Shown one piece after another: positions 1-12,665 of a stretch of DNA of 64,000 bases. The notes under the pieces were generated by a model. It did not search any database, was not told the origin of the DNA, and saw nothing but the letters and a program-made list of their open reading frames with translations. This DNA is from Apostichopus japonicus (lineage: Eukaryota > Echinodermata > Holothuroidea > Aspidochirotida > Stichopodidae), in contig NC_092566.1 of NCBI RefSeq assembly GCF_037975245.1, positions 6,636,001 through 6,700,000 of the forward strand, given 5' to 3'. How positions within the stretch are numbered: the stretch's first letter is position 1; every line of letters starts with the position of its first letter. The translations under genes were made by a program, and so were the position numbers.

Positions 1-714
1 AGAGTGAGTTTCTATGGAACCTTTCTGCTTGGTAACCATGGAAACTCACACCAAAGGTTCAACATTAATTGGCACATGTTGCACACTACCAATGATCATT
101 TAAAAGAAGACAGTAATTAAACACAAATAAGGATAAAGATGTCAAATCTGTGTTATTTTGAAATTAGTTAGAGTGAGTTTCTATGGAACCTTTCTGCTTG
201 GTAACCATGGAAACTCACACCAAAGGTTCAACATTAATTGGCACATGTTGCACACTACCAATGATCATTTAAAAGAAGACAGTAATTAAACACAGATAAG
301 GATATAGATGTCAAATCTGTGTTATTTTGAAATTAGTTAGAGTGAGTTTCTATGGAACCTTTCTGCTTGGTAACCATGGAAACTCACACCAAAGGTTCAA
401 CATTAATTGGCACATGTTGCACACTACCAATGATCATTTTTAAAAGAAGACAGTAATTAAACACAGATAAGGATATAGATGTCAAATCTGTGTTATTTTG
501 AAATTAGTTAGAGTGAGTTTCTATGGAACCTTTCTGCTTGGTAACCATGGAAACTCACACCAAAGGTTCAACATTAATTGGCACATGTTGCACACTACCA
601 ATGATCATTTAAAAGAAGACAGTAATTAAACACAGATAAGGATATAGATGTCAAATCTGTCTTATTTTGAAATTAATTAGAGTAAGTTTCTATGGAATCT
701 TTCTGCTTTGTAAT
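1..714. repeat. 169-bp satellite array, 4.2 copies, open at left edge
   Basis: Direct tandem units start at 1, 170, 339 and 510, with a diverging partial fifth copy at 679-714. Unit lengths are 169, 169, 171 and 169 bp. Copies are almost identical (a few substitutions and one 2-bp insertion), so homogenisation is recent. Each unit contains a hairpin with 14-base arms (GTGAGTTTCTATGG at 4-17 against CCATGGAAACTCAC at 36-49, one G-T pair). The array probably continues beyond the window. Confidence 0.97.
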
Positions 715-3507
715 AGAAGTTTGCATTTGTAAGTTTCTTTTAGATAAAACACTATTTATAAATGTGAATAATGTCCATTTATTGTGTTGCATCAGAAGTG
801 GACCTCCCTATGAAGATGATGGGGTAGAACATACGGTTATACACAAACTCACACAAATAGGAACTGACTAATGTTTGTGGTTAAGTGAACAAATTCTTCA
901 ATTTTCAAGGTACAGTAAAATATAAAATCAATTAATTAGTTAATCAATTAGTAATATGATGCAGCAATAAGATTCATCGATCACTAGACTATACAAAAAT
1001 AATGATAGAAAATTTAAAATATTAAAGTTGCAAATAATTAACATATTAACTTCTTATTCATTGAAAATCTCTTAAAATACATTAACATATGAACTGCATG
1101 GTCAAGGTTGCAATGATGTTGTAGTATGTTTATACACACCAGCAGGGCCCCCAAATCACAGCAGCATTGCCTAAACTTACACAGGTCAATCATTTCATTT
1201 TTCCATCCCTTTAATCTCTCAAATTTGACAATATAATAAGCTTGACAAGTATATATGCAGATGGTTTTACGAAATCACTTGAAATTGAGATTGCCTCAAA
1301 CTGCCTTGTTTCTCAGCGAAAAGCTTGGTTCCCTTCTGTCTCACAAATAAATCTCTCGGAATATTTGGATGGACATTGGGGCACAGCAGGCGACTTATTT
1401 TTCTCCGATCGCCTCAATGTCAGGCAGTCGCATTTGGACAGCAAGCTTGATTAACAGTCAACAATTAAGTCTTTAAATCTTTTTTCTTGCTAAAACAGAG
1501 TGGAAGTGTCAGTGTCAACCACAAACTGACAAAATATCGTTAAAGCCGATAAAATCAGATTTATCATTCTGAAATCTGAAAGCAAGGCCTTGAGAACACT
1601 CGAGTGTAACTTAAGTTTACAATTTATTTTTCAGTCGGTCGAGCATTAGACAGACAGTGTCAATACTGCGTTAATATTTTGCCGAAAAATATGTTACTAT
1701 TTGAATAAAGCTATCGACTGAAATGAATTACGGATGATGGCTTTTCCAGTTGAGACGAATGAAACTTTCAGAGTTATAGATATGATTTAAATTTACATAT
1801 AGACATACAAATCGGAAAGAATACCAAAACCGCTTTAATTTGATGTCACTTTCTTAGAGAGTTTATAAATCGACATAGACCGCTTTAAAGTAAGTTTTTT
1901 CACAGCCAAACAGGACTTTTTTCTCTTTACCATCGACAAACATTTGAAGGAGGCGATAATATCTTACGCATGCGACATCAATCAGTTTTTATGATGAAGA
2001 GAGTAACCCGTCATAGTGTCTATTGATACCAAAGTAAATGATGGAAAGAGTACGCAAATGGGCAAAAAGTTATCCTCTTCAGGCAAATTAACTCCACTGG
2101 AGAAAATCTGATGTGAATTTTACTACCATTTGAAGACTGTCTTACAAAGAAGTGTTTCAAAGTCTTTGAACGATGACTGCGATTAGTCTAAGGTCGTAAT
2201 GATCGAACAAACCCAATTTTGTGAATATGAATGGAGGATCCCAAGGTCAGCGGGGAGGGGGGAGCTAATCCTCTTCCAGGTTAAGTTTTCTTTTAGGGGG
2301 GGGCCTGGTTTGATAGGAGATGAAAATGTTCCCTGCTTTGGACAACACAAAGGTGCACAACCACATTTTAAGCAAAACAGGCTATAACATTAATGAAAGA
2401 AAAAGCAGGTTTATATGACATGGGAAATCTTCCAGTTCTGAAGCAAAATGTGAGAATTTAATGGGGTTAATTACTCATGGCATTATTAGGGTGATAATGA
2501 CCTAAAACTATATGGCTAGGCATTTATGTAATTCAACAAAGAATTCAAGGTGATTGATAAATTGAGATAAGTTTTCCGGCCGTTTTTTATTGCACATTTT
2601 TGGCTTTGCAATGTGACAGGTACAAATTTAAACAGTTTTGTTAATTTCAAACTCCTGACATTTAGTGTGCTCAAAATTATTAACATTTATTTCCCTGGAT
2701 ACATTGCCAAACCTTATTTCCAGACAGTCAGGGGTTTTAGTACAAAGATGTGCGTTTCCCGCCATTTCTAAATGCAAATATTTTGGCTTTACATGCCACA
2801 GGCAGGCGCGTAGCCAAGGGGGGGGCGAAGGGGGCAGCCGCCCCCCCCTTCAGCATATTTTTAAATTTTTTTTTAATGTTTTTATGATATAATTTCAAAA
2901 GAGAAAATGCTAAGATGCAACTTACAAGGCCTGGGAAGTGCCATTTCCGGCAATCTGGGAGGCATTTCAGCCAAAATTTTCTTGTACGCTTCGCGCCAAC
3001 TATGGTGGCGCTACGCTTAGATAGTTTGCATGCCATATCTACGGCTCTGATAGTTTGACTATATTTTCGCCCCTCCCTTGGCAAATTCCTGGCTATGCAC
3101 CTGGCCACAGGAACAAATTTAAACAATTTTGTACTTTGTGTTTCTCAAGACTCTTCATATTAAGTTTGCTCAAACTCCTTTAAAGATGCTGCACTTTCCT
3201 GGATCATACATGGACGTGCCAATTAATATTTATTTCAAGACAGCGATGGTGGGATGGGGGGGGGGACGGGAGGCAGGGGAGAGACGTACGTTTCTCTCCC
3301 TGCCTAATGCAAATTTGTTGCTCTGCATGCCATAGGAACAAATTTAAACAGATTCCTTTTTTTCTCCCCTCCTTTTCAAGCTATTCCAATTTCATAGTGT
3401 ACTAAAACTTATTTAAAAGATATTTCCCTGGAAATGCTTTGAAAACTATTTCCAGGCACAGTGGGGTGGTCGATTTTCATTGTATTTAAACCATTACTTT
3501 TACTTAC
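715..3507 (-). other. Partial PKG intron 4, no exon found
   Basis: Sequence downstream of the exon 4 donor. The expected continuation (start of CNB-B, with a hydrophobic/LPEE-type helix) was looked for on the minus strand and not found with supporting flanking homology. It holds one GC-ended dispersed repeat (2805-3110) and otherwise AT-rich non-coding DNA. Confidence 0.6.
2805..3110. repeat. GC-ended dispersed repeat, copy A
   Basis: A stretch starting GCGTAGCCAAGGGGG and ending near TGGCTATGCACCTGGCC. It shares a core with 59800-60190: 'AAGGCC(T/C)GG(G/A)AAG(T/C)G(C/T)CATTTCCGGC(A/G)ATCT', then 'TGTACGCT(T/C)CGC(G/C)CCAAC' and 'GGTGG(C/T)GCT(A/C)CGCTTAGATAG'. No coding capacity. Probably a non-autonomous mobile element, class unknown. 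Confidence 0.75.
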
Positions 3508-3613
3508 CTCTTAAGGAATTTGAGGTGTTCCTTCTGTCGTTCTATGCCCGTCTTCATCATAATCTGTTGGAAGACATGTCTGTCGATGGCCCACAGCTTG
3601 GCATCACTGCTGG
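3508..3613 (-). CDS. PRKG1: cGMP-dependent protein kinase, coding exon 4 (end of CNB-A)
   Basis: A 106-bp exon, phase 1 to phase 2, with a pyrimidine-rich acceptor (TTTTTGTAG, ending at 3614) and a perfect donor GTAAGT at 3507-3502. It reads ASSDAKLWAIDRHVFQQIMM, then KTGIERQKEHLKFLK and a split Arg/Ser codon (residues 250-285). KLWAIDRxxFQxIMMxTG is the family signature for the last strand and the B/C helices of CNB-A, which pass the cGMP signal on. The next exon (start of CNB-B) was not found between 1 and 3507 and is inferred to lie beyond the left edge, so the gene is partial here. Confidence 0.95.
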
Positions 3614-3768
3614 CTACAAAAAGGAAAAGATAATGTTGAATGTGTTGAAGAATGTGACCTTAAATGGAAAATGTCATCATGGACAAAGAAAACCTATAAC
3701 ACACAAATGTTTACTCTTCTCTTAGGTGAGTTCTATAGTTAGATCTTGCTTCATACTTCAATGTTATC

Positions 3769-3967
3769 CTTTCAAACCTCATACCTCAATGGTACCCTTC
3801 CAAACCCCATACCTCAATGGTACCATTAAAAAACCTCATACCTCAAGGTACCCTTCCAAACCTCATACCTCAACGGTACCCTTCCAAACCTCATACCTCA
3901 ACGGTACCCTTCCAAACCTCATACCTCAAGGTACCCTTCCAAACCTCATACCTCAAGGGTACCCTTC
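3769..3967. repeat. 28-bp minisatellite, about 7 copies
   Basis: Tandem copies of CCTTCCAAACCTCATACCTC followed by AA(C/T/G)GGTAC, each unit 26-29 bp. The apparent ORFs with PHTS/PFQTSYLNG repeats are a by-product of this array. Confidence 0.95.
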
Positions 3968-4369
3968 TATATCATCTTGGAGCTCTTTCTACTTTGAAGA
4001 TTTGTTACACAGAATGCTACACAGATCCCTAATACTGTACAGTACCTCAACCATATATCCCAACACAATGCATCATCAACATCCATGATAGGTTTTTCAC
4101 ATAATATATCTTTGATCCCTTAGTGTACCTCAGTCATATGGTCTGATGGAAAGTCTGAAAGAGGGACTCAGAGGGTGGGACTGGAAGGGGAGTAATTAAC
4201 ATTCTTCTTATGGGATGAGTGGTGGAGAACCTGAGCCCCCCCCCCCCCCCTCTTATACAAAAAGGATTGAGTTTTGATGTAAGGATGTATGTATTGGTTT
4301 TACATAATAAGGTTCGTTAATTTCCATTTAGGGGGCCAGATTTACTGTATTTACACTACACAATCACAT

Positions 4370-4750
4370 TGGTGAGGTACAGGAGGAGGTGGACTGTGTT
4401 AACCACTGCCTTGTACATAGCAAGCTGGAGTCTCTTTCGACTGACAGTAGCCACCCCCTCTATAGTCCACTTTGTGAGACAAGTAATCCCACACAGTGGT
4501 AGGCTCAGGCAGCCTTCTTCTGTTACCAAAATCCACTATCCTCCTTTATCTCTCATTCCTCAGGCTACTAAAACTCATAATATTAATTTTAAACGTTAGA
4601 TTTTTTTTGCCATTTCTGTCCAGCCTGCTGCTTTTTCATGTTATCTATCTTCTTAGTTTTACTTCTTATTCTTTTATGTTTTATTGACTTGCTAGCACTG
4701 TAGTTTCCTTTTAAGGATCAATATCTTGCAAATATCAAATTCTTACTCTT
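4370..4750 (+). mobile_element. LINE 3' end remnant (frameshifted)
   Basis: Pieces read like the C-terminus of a non-LTR retrotransposon ORF2: an SSHPLYSPL-type segment (about 4445-4475) and, in another frame, SGRLRQPSSVTKIHYPPLSL (about 4494-4553). Such HPL..L and GRLR.P..VT.IH..S..P motifs end many LINE ORF2 proteins. They are followed by an AT-rich 3' region. Broken by frameshifts and without an RT core; identified by motif style only. Confidence 0.4.
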
Positions 4751-5756
4751 ACTTTAATACTCTTAAAGAAGAACTAATGAAGCATCCAGATAATTATGCA
4801 GTGGCTAATATAATACCCGCACTTGCACTTTATACATGTAAACCACCTACTCAGATAACTGCACTACAATCTTATGGAATCAATTAAACTGTACCTGGTT
4901 AATTGCATTCATAGTACACTGGTACTGCCATGCATACATCGAGGTACACTAACGTACAGCTGCACGGCGGATTTTCTACATAAAAATCACTCATCATCTT
5001 TTAGTAAATCACTCAGCAATTTTAGTAAAATTGAACTTTCTGATAGATGAAATTTATGGATCTCCGAATTTTGATATTCCAAACGTAAACAGTCTACACA
5101 ATTTTTTTTCTTTTTCTTAATTTCAACTTTTTATTAAAACCTTCAAAGAGCAGAGAGGGATTTATTCACTTGACAAGATTAACTTTCTGTTTTATTGCAA
5201 ACTTGTCGCCATCAAACGATGTCCGTATTGATTATGATGGCAGATCCGATTACTGTACCACCTAGAATGCTTCTTCCACTTTAGTGGCTTGCCACAAAGA
5301 TATATATATATATATCATACGTTGGTCTTCACAACAGGTGTCTGTTCAAACTCAAGAAAGTCGATATAATAGTTTTTATAGTCAAAAATTAGGCCTCGAT
5401 GTTACCGCATAGAGAGGACTAAGTTGCAGATATATGTCAGGGCAAAAGTTGTTATTGTTCTTTTATGATGGGGCATTGGATAGAAGTTACAGCCATTACC
5501 GGCTAATGGCACCAAGGGAAACTATACTTTTTATAGCATTCATACCAAAAAAAAAGTACAGTCAATACAAAATGTGATGGACAAGCACACAAGAACATCA
5601 CAACATCATTCTCTATATTTCTCAGAGCAAAAAGGTATCAATGCAATTCAACAGAGACAATATGTTGTGCTATTGTTTATATACTGTACTGTTCATATTT
5701 TGTTGGAATAAAAGTACTAAACATTTATAAAGCAGGTGAATTTCCAAAAATCTTCC

Positions 5757-5931
5757 ACTGTTCCCAACTTCCCGCCCCCCCCCTTCCCCAACTCTTCACC
5801 CTCCTTTGACCAAGCTGTATACTGAATGGAGAGAAATTAAACTGAGCAGATATACAATTTTATATAATATATACAGCTTGGTCAAAGGAGGGTGAAGAGT
5901 GGGGAGGGGGAGGGGGGAAGTTGGGAACAGT
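5757..5931. repeat. Foldback element with 65/62-bp arms
   Basis: Inverted repeat: left arm 5757-5821 (ACTGTTCCCAACTTCC ... CCAAGCTGTATA), right arm 5870-5931 (TATACAGCTTGG ... GGAAGTTGGGAACAGT), 48-bp AT-rich loop. The arms differ mainly in the length of the C/G runs. No target duplication seen at the ends. Confidence 0.95.
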
Positions 5932-6475
5932 CTTTTGAAATATATTTTAGAACTGCTCAAAAACTGCACAGGTGTGAACCTCAAACTATAGTCAATCACT
6001 CATTGAGTCTGTATCATAGCTTCAGTCAGGCTTGTTCGCATGCCATAGTGAGTGCTCTCATGCGATCATGTTGCTTTGATTCGGAGATCTATAAACAATG
6101 AAGATGAGGATCGCTATGGCTGCGTCCTCTGTAGAATGCTGGAGAGCTCCCATTAGCATGCTATCACAATATTCCATCCAATATAGAAAATGTTAAATTT
6201 CATCAGAGGGTGGGTCTATACCATAGGGTTCCAAAAAAAAGCCCAACCTCTTTAATTTGTGTGTTTCAAATTATCTGACGTTGGAGCTGCCTTTGGAATC
6301 ACCAAGAAAAATCAAATGCAGTTGATTCATCTTCATTAGATATGAGATTTTTTTGGTTACAAATTTGTAAAATTCTTTACTTGTTTACTTTAAGATCCAA
6401 TGGTACTTCAAATCTTCCATAGTTTGTAACTCCCTAACTAGTCTGAAACAATATATATTCTCATCCATATACTTC

Positions 6476-6585
<110 letters not shown>

Positions 6586-7635
6586 GTATATTTATGTATA
6601 TTTTCATATGTAAGGCAGATATGTAGTCTTCTACATTTTGATTGGCTAACAGCTTAGGTCACGCTCCGCTCAATAAAAATCTAATCACAGATAGCAATGC
6701 AGGTAAGTTTGCACTGAACAACATGTACCACCTGTAAATCACATCAATTTAAACTAACCGGAAAAATAAATGGGAAGGATACACAGGAGTGAGGATCTAA
6801 TTTGACATTATCCGTTAAGAGAGCAGCGTGAGTCATACACATTCTAATTTTAAAACCTCCAAGAGTTTCGGGTTTAATAACATATCTCGGAGGGACAAAT
6901 CAAGCAAAGAGCGTGTAACGTTGCAAGTGTGTTTGTTGCCGTTGACGACGACTTCTCTTCAATCCCTCTAAAAGATTGGCTGACATAACATGTACCTAAT
7001 TATAGCTTTGGCTATTAGCTAGTGCATGTTGTTCCTCACTTTTATCAGCTGGAAGTTAAAGCAGCTCATATCATCTTTCATTTTAATAGTAAAACTTGGT
7101 ATTTAACGACTATCACCAACTTTTGTTGAAACGAAAATAAATTTTTATCAAAATGGCGCAATATCTTATTTCCCATCCCGGCCCCCATTTTTTGGGAGGG
7201 GAGCAAGGGAACGGCGGGGAGATATCATACTAAGGTGTAGTAGATTCTGTAGTAACTGTATTATGCTGAACAACTACCACCACATTACAATTGTTCATGA
7301 AGTAATAACTAATTAATCAAACAAGCATATCTTATTCCATACTCTCATTGTTCTCTTTAGAAGCACGGTGGGGGATGGGTTGGGGGGGTCATCTCTCGAC
7401 CAAGAGCAGTTCAGTTATATTAGCAGTCAGGAATTTTAATGTAATTTCAGCACTTGACAAACAACACATCTTTTGTTCAACTTCAGGATGTATTAAAAGG
7501 TGGCCTTTAAACATAAATGTAACATTTGAATCGTTTTGAATTTAGGGCACTTTCTTCAGGTTTTCATTAGTTTTGCAATTTTTTAATAAGTGAGCATTTC
7601 AGATATTGTCATTATTGTGCTTTACGATACGCTCC

Positions 7636-7867
7636 TTAAAGGAATTTATAACAAAGGCAGGGATCAAAACAATTGATATTATTCAGTAACCCTAAAACTC
7701 CAATATTCGATTTTTAAGTTAATCGTTTCCTGTTTGACTGAATATGCTCGCTTTGAAAATTGGCTCCTAAGGCTTCACCACAAAACACTGTAAGCGATTA
7801 TTAGAGAGTTTTTAGGTTACTGAATAATATCAATTGTCTTTGATCCCTGCCTTTTTTATTCCTTTAA
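7636..7867. mobile_element. MITE with about 60-bp terminal inverted repeats, TTAA ends
   Basis: The left arm (7636-7700) and right arm (7805-7867) are inverted copies: AAGGAATttATAAcAAAGGC at left against the complement of GCCTTTTTTATTCCTTT at right. Both share GGCAGGGATCAAA and CAATTGATATTATTCAGTAA. TTAA stands at both extremities, which could be a piggyBac-style target duplication or simply part of the inverted repeat. The 105-bp centre has no coding capacity. Confidence 0.85.
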
Positions 7868-10800
7868 TAGCGGAGCTGGATTCCTGACTATAACTTTCTT
7901 AAACACTGATGCCTCCTTCAACATAGGAAAGTACATAATTTGATGTTTACCTTAAAAATTGCCACAAGATAGCAGTGAATGTGAAAAACGTTACAACGTA
8001 CTGCTTTAAAGCATATTTTTAGAAATAGTAATATTGTTCGTTACAATCCATCCTACAGACATCACCCTCTCTGTTAGCCTCCTGGTCTAGTTACGAGCCG
8101 ACGGGTGACGCAAAGTGGTTATGACCGCCCTTCTGTGAAAACAGTTTGAAACGCCCGAGGAGGAGAACTCTTGAGAAACATTTTGAGCCTGGGAGACGAC
8201 CGTTTATTATTTTCACAGCTACAGTACGTCTAAAGAAGATACACATGTATGGGTGGTCATGCTTGCAGGGTTCATCCGATGGAGGGAAATCCAGCACGCA
8301 ACAATTACTATCGCTCAGTTTAAGCGTCCGAGAAATGCTTTTAAGATGAAGTGGAGACGCTTTCCAAAAGGTTACGCAAGTTTACAACCTCGCCAAAATT
8401 GCACTCTCACTCATTTCAAACCGTTCGCAGCGCGAGCCGTCCCATTTGAACAGCTCACCGATTTCCCAATTTATTTAAATATTGAAGGAGCAGTGAGTTT
8501 CATTGAGAAGCGCTGTAAGGCAGTGGGTTCGACATAAATACTGTGAAGGATACACGCAGCATACAAACTTAAATGTTTTTCAAACCGCACTTTTTGAATT
8601 GATTTTGGAAATTTTTTTGATGGAACTAGACAATAAAAGTCCATCGACAATGTCGAGAGCATTTACCTAGTTGGTCAAGTTTTATTTCAGGCGATGAAAC
8701 TTCGTCCCGTACGGGACGACGAAAAATACGCATACTTACTTGCTCGCTGATGAGCCTTCTGTAAAAATTTAATTCTTAGAAGGATGTCTTTGTTTGATTT
8801 ATTTCATTAACACTCGGCACGTTTGGTAAAATATACACAAGTACTCAAGTACTGTACTCCCACGGCAATTGTCACCTTCTAAGTTTTAGTTTGTACCTGA
8901 TATTTTAGAGGAATTGGCTTCAATACATTATTTCCATAAACAATTTCATTGCTGTACCTACTGTGATCTACCAAATAATTTGAATGTACACAAAACCACA
9001 GAACAGCAACACCTCTGCTATTCCAAGCACAGACTCGACTGAAGAATGTGCAAGACGTTGTTCAAACGAAAGAAACTTGGCATAGAGTGAATAATATATA
9101 TTTGCAGCACTTGGGGTTAAAAAAAAAATATGGGGAACTTAAGGTACATTGTGGATACTCCTCAATACAACTGCAAGAGACAGCAAGTTTTAAAACCATT
9201 GAGGCCCGAACCAATGTAAGATGTCACCATAGGCTGTCAAATATACGCAGAATCCATGACAAAACTTGACAACCGCTTCCCGATGAGTTTTTGTGACCCG
9301 CATCTCTTGTGTCTGATAGATGAAGGTAGTGCTTAGAATGAAGTGACTATTGTTTATGCCTGGCAGTGATGCCCCTGGATAAATTTCAGGGCTTTCAGAT
9401 TCGTATCAGATATGCATGTTTACACCAATAGTAATTATGATTTATGAAGGTACAGTATGCATAAGCAACACTAACATCTTGAGTCCAATATGATGCAAGG
9501 ATAGTTTAGCTCAATTCCACTTTTGAAATATTCAGAAATATTGCAGAAACAGTATTTTATGATCGACGGTCCTTAGAAGTTACGGAAAATGGAAGGGAAA
9601 AGTTTGAAAATGAAGAGAGTCGATTTCATGTCAGCTTTCTACTGTGGCGGACAGAAATGATCGGAATTAGGGAAGGGGTGGGAAGTCGGGGTAAGAAAAA
9701 GGGGTGAGATTGAGGCACCAAAATTAATAGATCATGGGTGGTTTATAATGTATGCATTTAGTTATAAATAAGCAGTGGCGAGGTATTTAGCTAACTGTAC
9801 AGTACATCAATGCTTAGCTAACCTTTTCACTTTTCATTTACCAAAACCCCATCTAACGTAGAAAAATGGCTGAAACTTGTTGCATGTTTGACAAACTGTA
9901 ACAAATTTTCTTGACGTATGAATTTTGAAGAAAGTCTGGGATCTGTTGCACAAGATGGAAATGCTATAAACGAGTTGTATGATAATAATATAGCAGTTTT
10001 CTGGGTCACTTTTTGTTCCACCAAAAGTCTGCACTTGATCAAATGACACTCGCCCTAATTTTGTTACAAGCGTAACACTGATCAGTTCATATACTTAATT
10101 AATGATTCCAAAAATTTCATTTTGATTTTTGTTTGTTCTTGGCCCTGACATTTTCTAATAACAGATATTTTTGTCATTACTGGGATTAAACCTTGCATAG
10201 TCAGATAATGAACTAAATTAATTTCTGTTTATATCGATGACGTGAAGCTAATAATGGGCTCCACGAGGACACATTTGCATAACAGTTTTGATTAATCAGG
10301 AAGCGTCTCACTGACCAAAAAAAATATGGGAAAGAGGACGGGTAATGCTTGAACATGAATATATGAATTTTAATTAAACCTCTGACCTTTATTTTATAGA
10401 ACAAAAGTGGATTAAAGGAAATCTGATCTGAGTATATCAACAAGGAAATAAGAAAAGTAGGATCAAGGCAAAGATGAGGATAATTATTGAATAGGAAGCC
10501 AACAACATGGAAGCCATCAAAGGAAGGGAGTAAGGGGGCAGGGAGGGGGAGAAAGGTTGGGGGCAGTGGGGAGGGAAAGGGATAGCAGGAGAGAAGAGTA
10601 GGGGGAGAAAAGTGTAGCAGAGAGTGTTCCATTTAATATTAATAACATACAAATTTAATTAATATAATTTATTCTGAACACCATGCTGGTATTTAGTACC
10701 ACACTGTACTTACAATAACCTCTCTGCATGCCATTCATTATCAAGTCAAAATAAATCAGTTATAACAATTTTTTTTTTTTTTTCAAATTGGTTTATGTTG

Positions 10801-10900
10801 AAATGCTAGTGTCCAGTATATACCACTTTGAAGGATAAGTCAAGCATTAATTTCTTTCATTATATAACAATATTCAAATTATGAAAACATATATACATAC

Positions 10901-11014
10901 CTTTGACTGATGCTGTCCTGGTACAATTGTACAAGATTGCAAGTTCACCAAACAACTTCCCGGGACCCATCTCACCGAGAACCTTGCCACCTTGACTGAC
11001 ACTCAGCTTGCCCT
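10901..11014 (-). CDS. PRKG1: cGMP-dependent protein kinase, coding exon 3 (CNB-A phosphate-binding cassette)
   Basis: A 114-bp exon (38 codons), phase 1 to phase 1, between a CTTCTTCCAG acceptor at 11024-11015 and a GTATG donor at 10900-10896. It reads [20 protein letters not shown], then [18 protein letters not shown] (residues 212-249). This holds the phosphate-binding cassette of CNB-A. G234 and E235 bind the ribose 2'-OH, R244 binds the cyclic phosphate, and T245 follows the Arg. In PKGs a Thr there favours cGMP, while PKA has Ala, so the site is predicted functional and cGMP-selective. Because the exon is a multiple of three, its skipping would keep the frame but remove the cGMP-binding cassette. 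Confidence 0.96.
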
Positions 11015-12429
11015 CTGGAAGAAGAAGGGGATAAAATATGAAAAGAAATAGAGAAAAATAATTTGCTATAAAATAGGTCTTTGGGTACATTGTTGGATGT
11101 ATTTATCAACTCTTCAACCATTTAAGTACATAGCATATCTCTTGTGATAGTTGTACACTACTACTAACATAGAAACAGGACATAACACAACCTAGTCATC
11201 AATAGCATAGGAAACACACAGGGTTGAGGGGTGGGGGGAGGGGGTAAATGCAAGATGGGAAGGAGGATGGTTGCCCACTTGGAATTAATACAGGGGTACC
11301 TTTCCTCCTTCCCTCTCCCTCTCTTAAAGTAGGACGGAAAGGGAAACATCCATTTCTTACAGAAATTGTTAATTCGCGTGACTACATATGATATATTATC
11401 TCTCTTCATTTAGTTCGTCGTGTTCATTTTGCTCATGAATATTTATGACAAGAGATTCAAATCTATGCATACATGATATGCATCAGTTTTATTTTTAATT
11501 GAAATACTAATATATTACCCATATGAATATATCAAATAACGCATTGCTTCTCTGCACATTCTCATTAGTACGATATTACATATCACATCTAGGAAACACA
11601 AGGTCATTCAAAGCAATTATGGTAATGTGTTTACACAAACTTGAGCTTACCTACCACACCTTATGAAATTAAACTAGTAAAATTAGTTATCACATTCATA
11701 TTTCCCACAACCGTTAACCTTGACTCTTATGTGACTGACACGTTAAAGAGTAAACATTGCTAATGTTAATCAGTGCTGACTAATATATTTAGACATATAC
11801 TCAGGCCTTGAAATTTGGGCTTTTGATCGTTGGATTTTGCCGATTGGAAGTAGAAAACAAAATTAGGCAGTGGTGATTCCTGCCAGTAAACATTTAGAAC
11901 ATAAACACATGGAAATTAATTGGTTGACAAACGTAAGTCAAATAATTTGCATGATTTCTGTAGCTACTAACACATACTGTTAGAAACGACTCACAAACCC
12001 CCTGGGATGGACTCATGCACCCCCTGGGGGTTCATACACCCAAGTTAGGGAACCCCTGGCTTAAACCATCGGGCTGATCTCAAAAGTTTTAACTAATGTG
12101 TGTTGTTATTGTAGAGAAATGCCTGCAGTGAGAACTTAATTTAAGGCCGTAGAGTCTTTTATAGCAGTTGGTATTTTGTAGCATTAATAAGTGGCTAAAT
12201 TATGAAATTCTAGGGTTTGTTACCATACATGTACACAACTGTAGCTGACACCCACACCTGCACACCATAGCAACCAAGACAAAAAATACCACACCAATGT
12301 GCTTGCAGTGGGCATTCAATGCTGTGTGAACATACTGTGTATTACTCATAGCTAATAACCATTTGAATGTGACTATACGAACAGGGCTGATTTCTAAGAA
12401 ATGTCTTACGGTTTTATCAATTAAACAGA

Positions 12430-12665
12430 GACATGTGCATTATGGTTTACAGGTGTGCACCATTTGAATAAGTACTAATATCTAAGGATTTTTTCACCAT
12501 TTTTTTATCAAATACTGAAAAGTTTGTGATGCACATATTAATTGTCCATTAATTAGTGACATGTGCATTTATATAGTTTACAGGTGCACATTCTGACTAC
12601 TAATAACTAATGATTTATTCACCATTCTTTTTTTATCCAATACTGAAAATTTTCTATCTACATTT
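12430..12665. repeat. Diverged two-copy tandem repeat, 128-bp period
   Basis: GACATGTGCATT ... GTTTACAGGTG(TG)CAC begins at 12430 and again at 12558. Each copy continues into a matching TTTTTTTATC(A/C)AATACTGAAAA segment. The copies differ at many sites, so the duplication is old. Confidence 0.8.

Noticed and set aside
2040-2110. Possible PKG exon 5 on the minus strand (CTCCAG acceptor followed by a frame reading VNLPEED)
   Set aside because: LPEE fits the CNB-B start by chance only; the following residues (NFLPICVLFPSF) do not match the conserved KLADVLEE-type helix and no donor of the right phase was found.
3726-4088. Repetitive protein with PHTS/PFQTSYLNG units
   Set aside because: Open frame created by a 28-bp minisatellite; overlapping frames are open as well.
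8146-8537. Coding exon in the GC-richer 8.1-8.5 kb segment of intron 3
   Set aside because: Short overlapping frames on both strands, no splice-flanked segment with a recognisable family, and not needed for PKG continuity.
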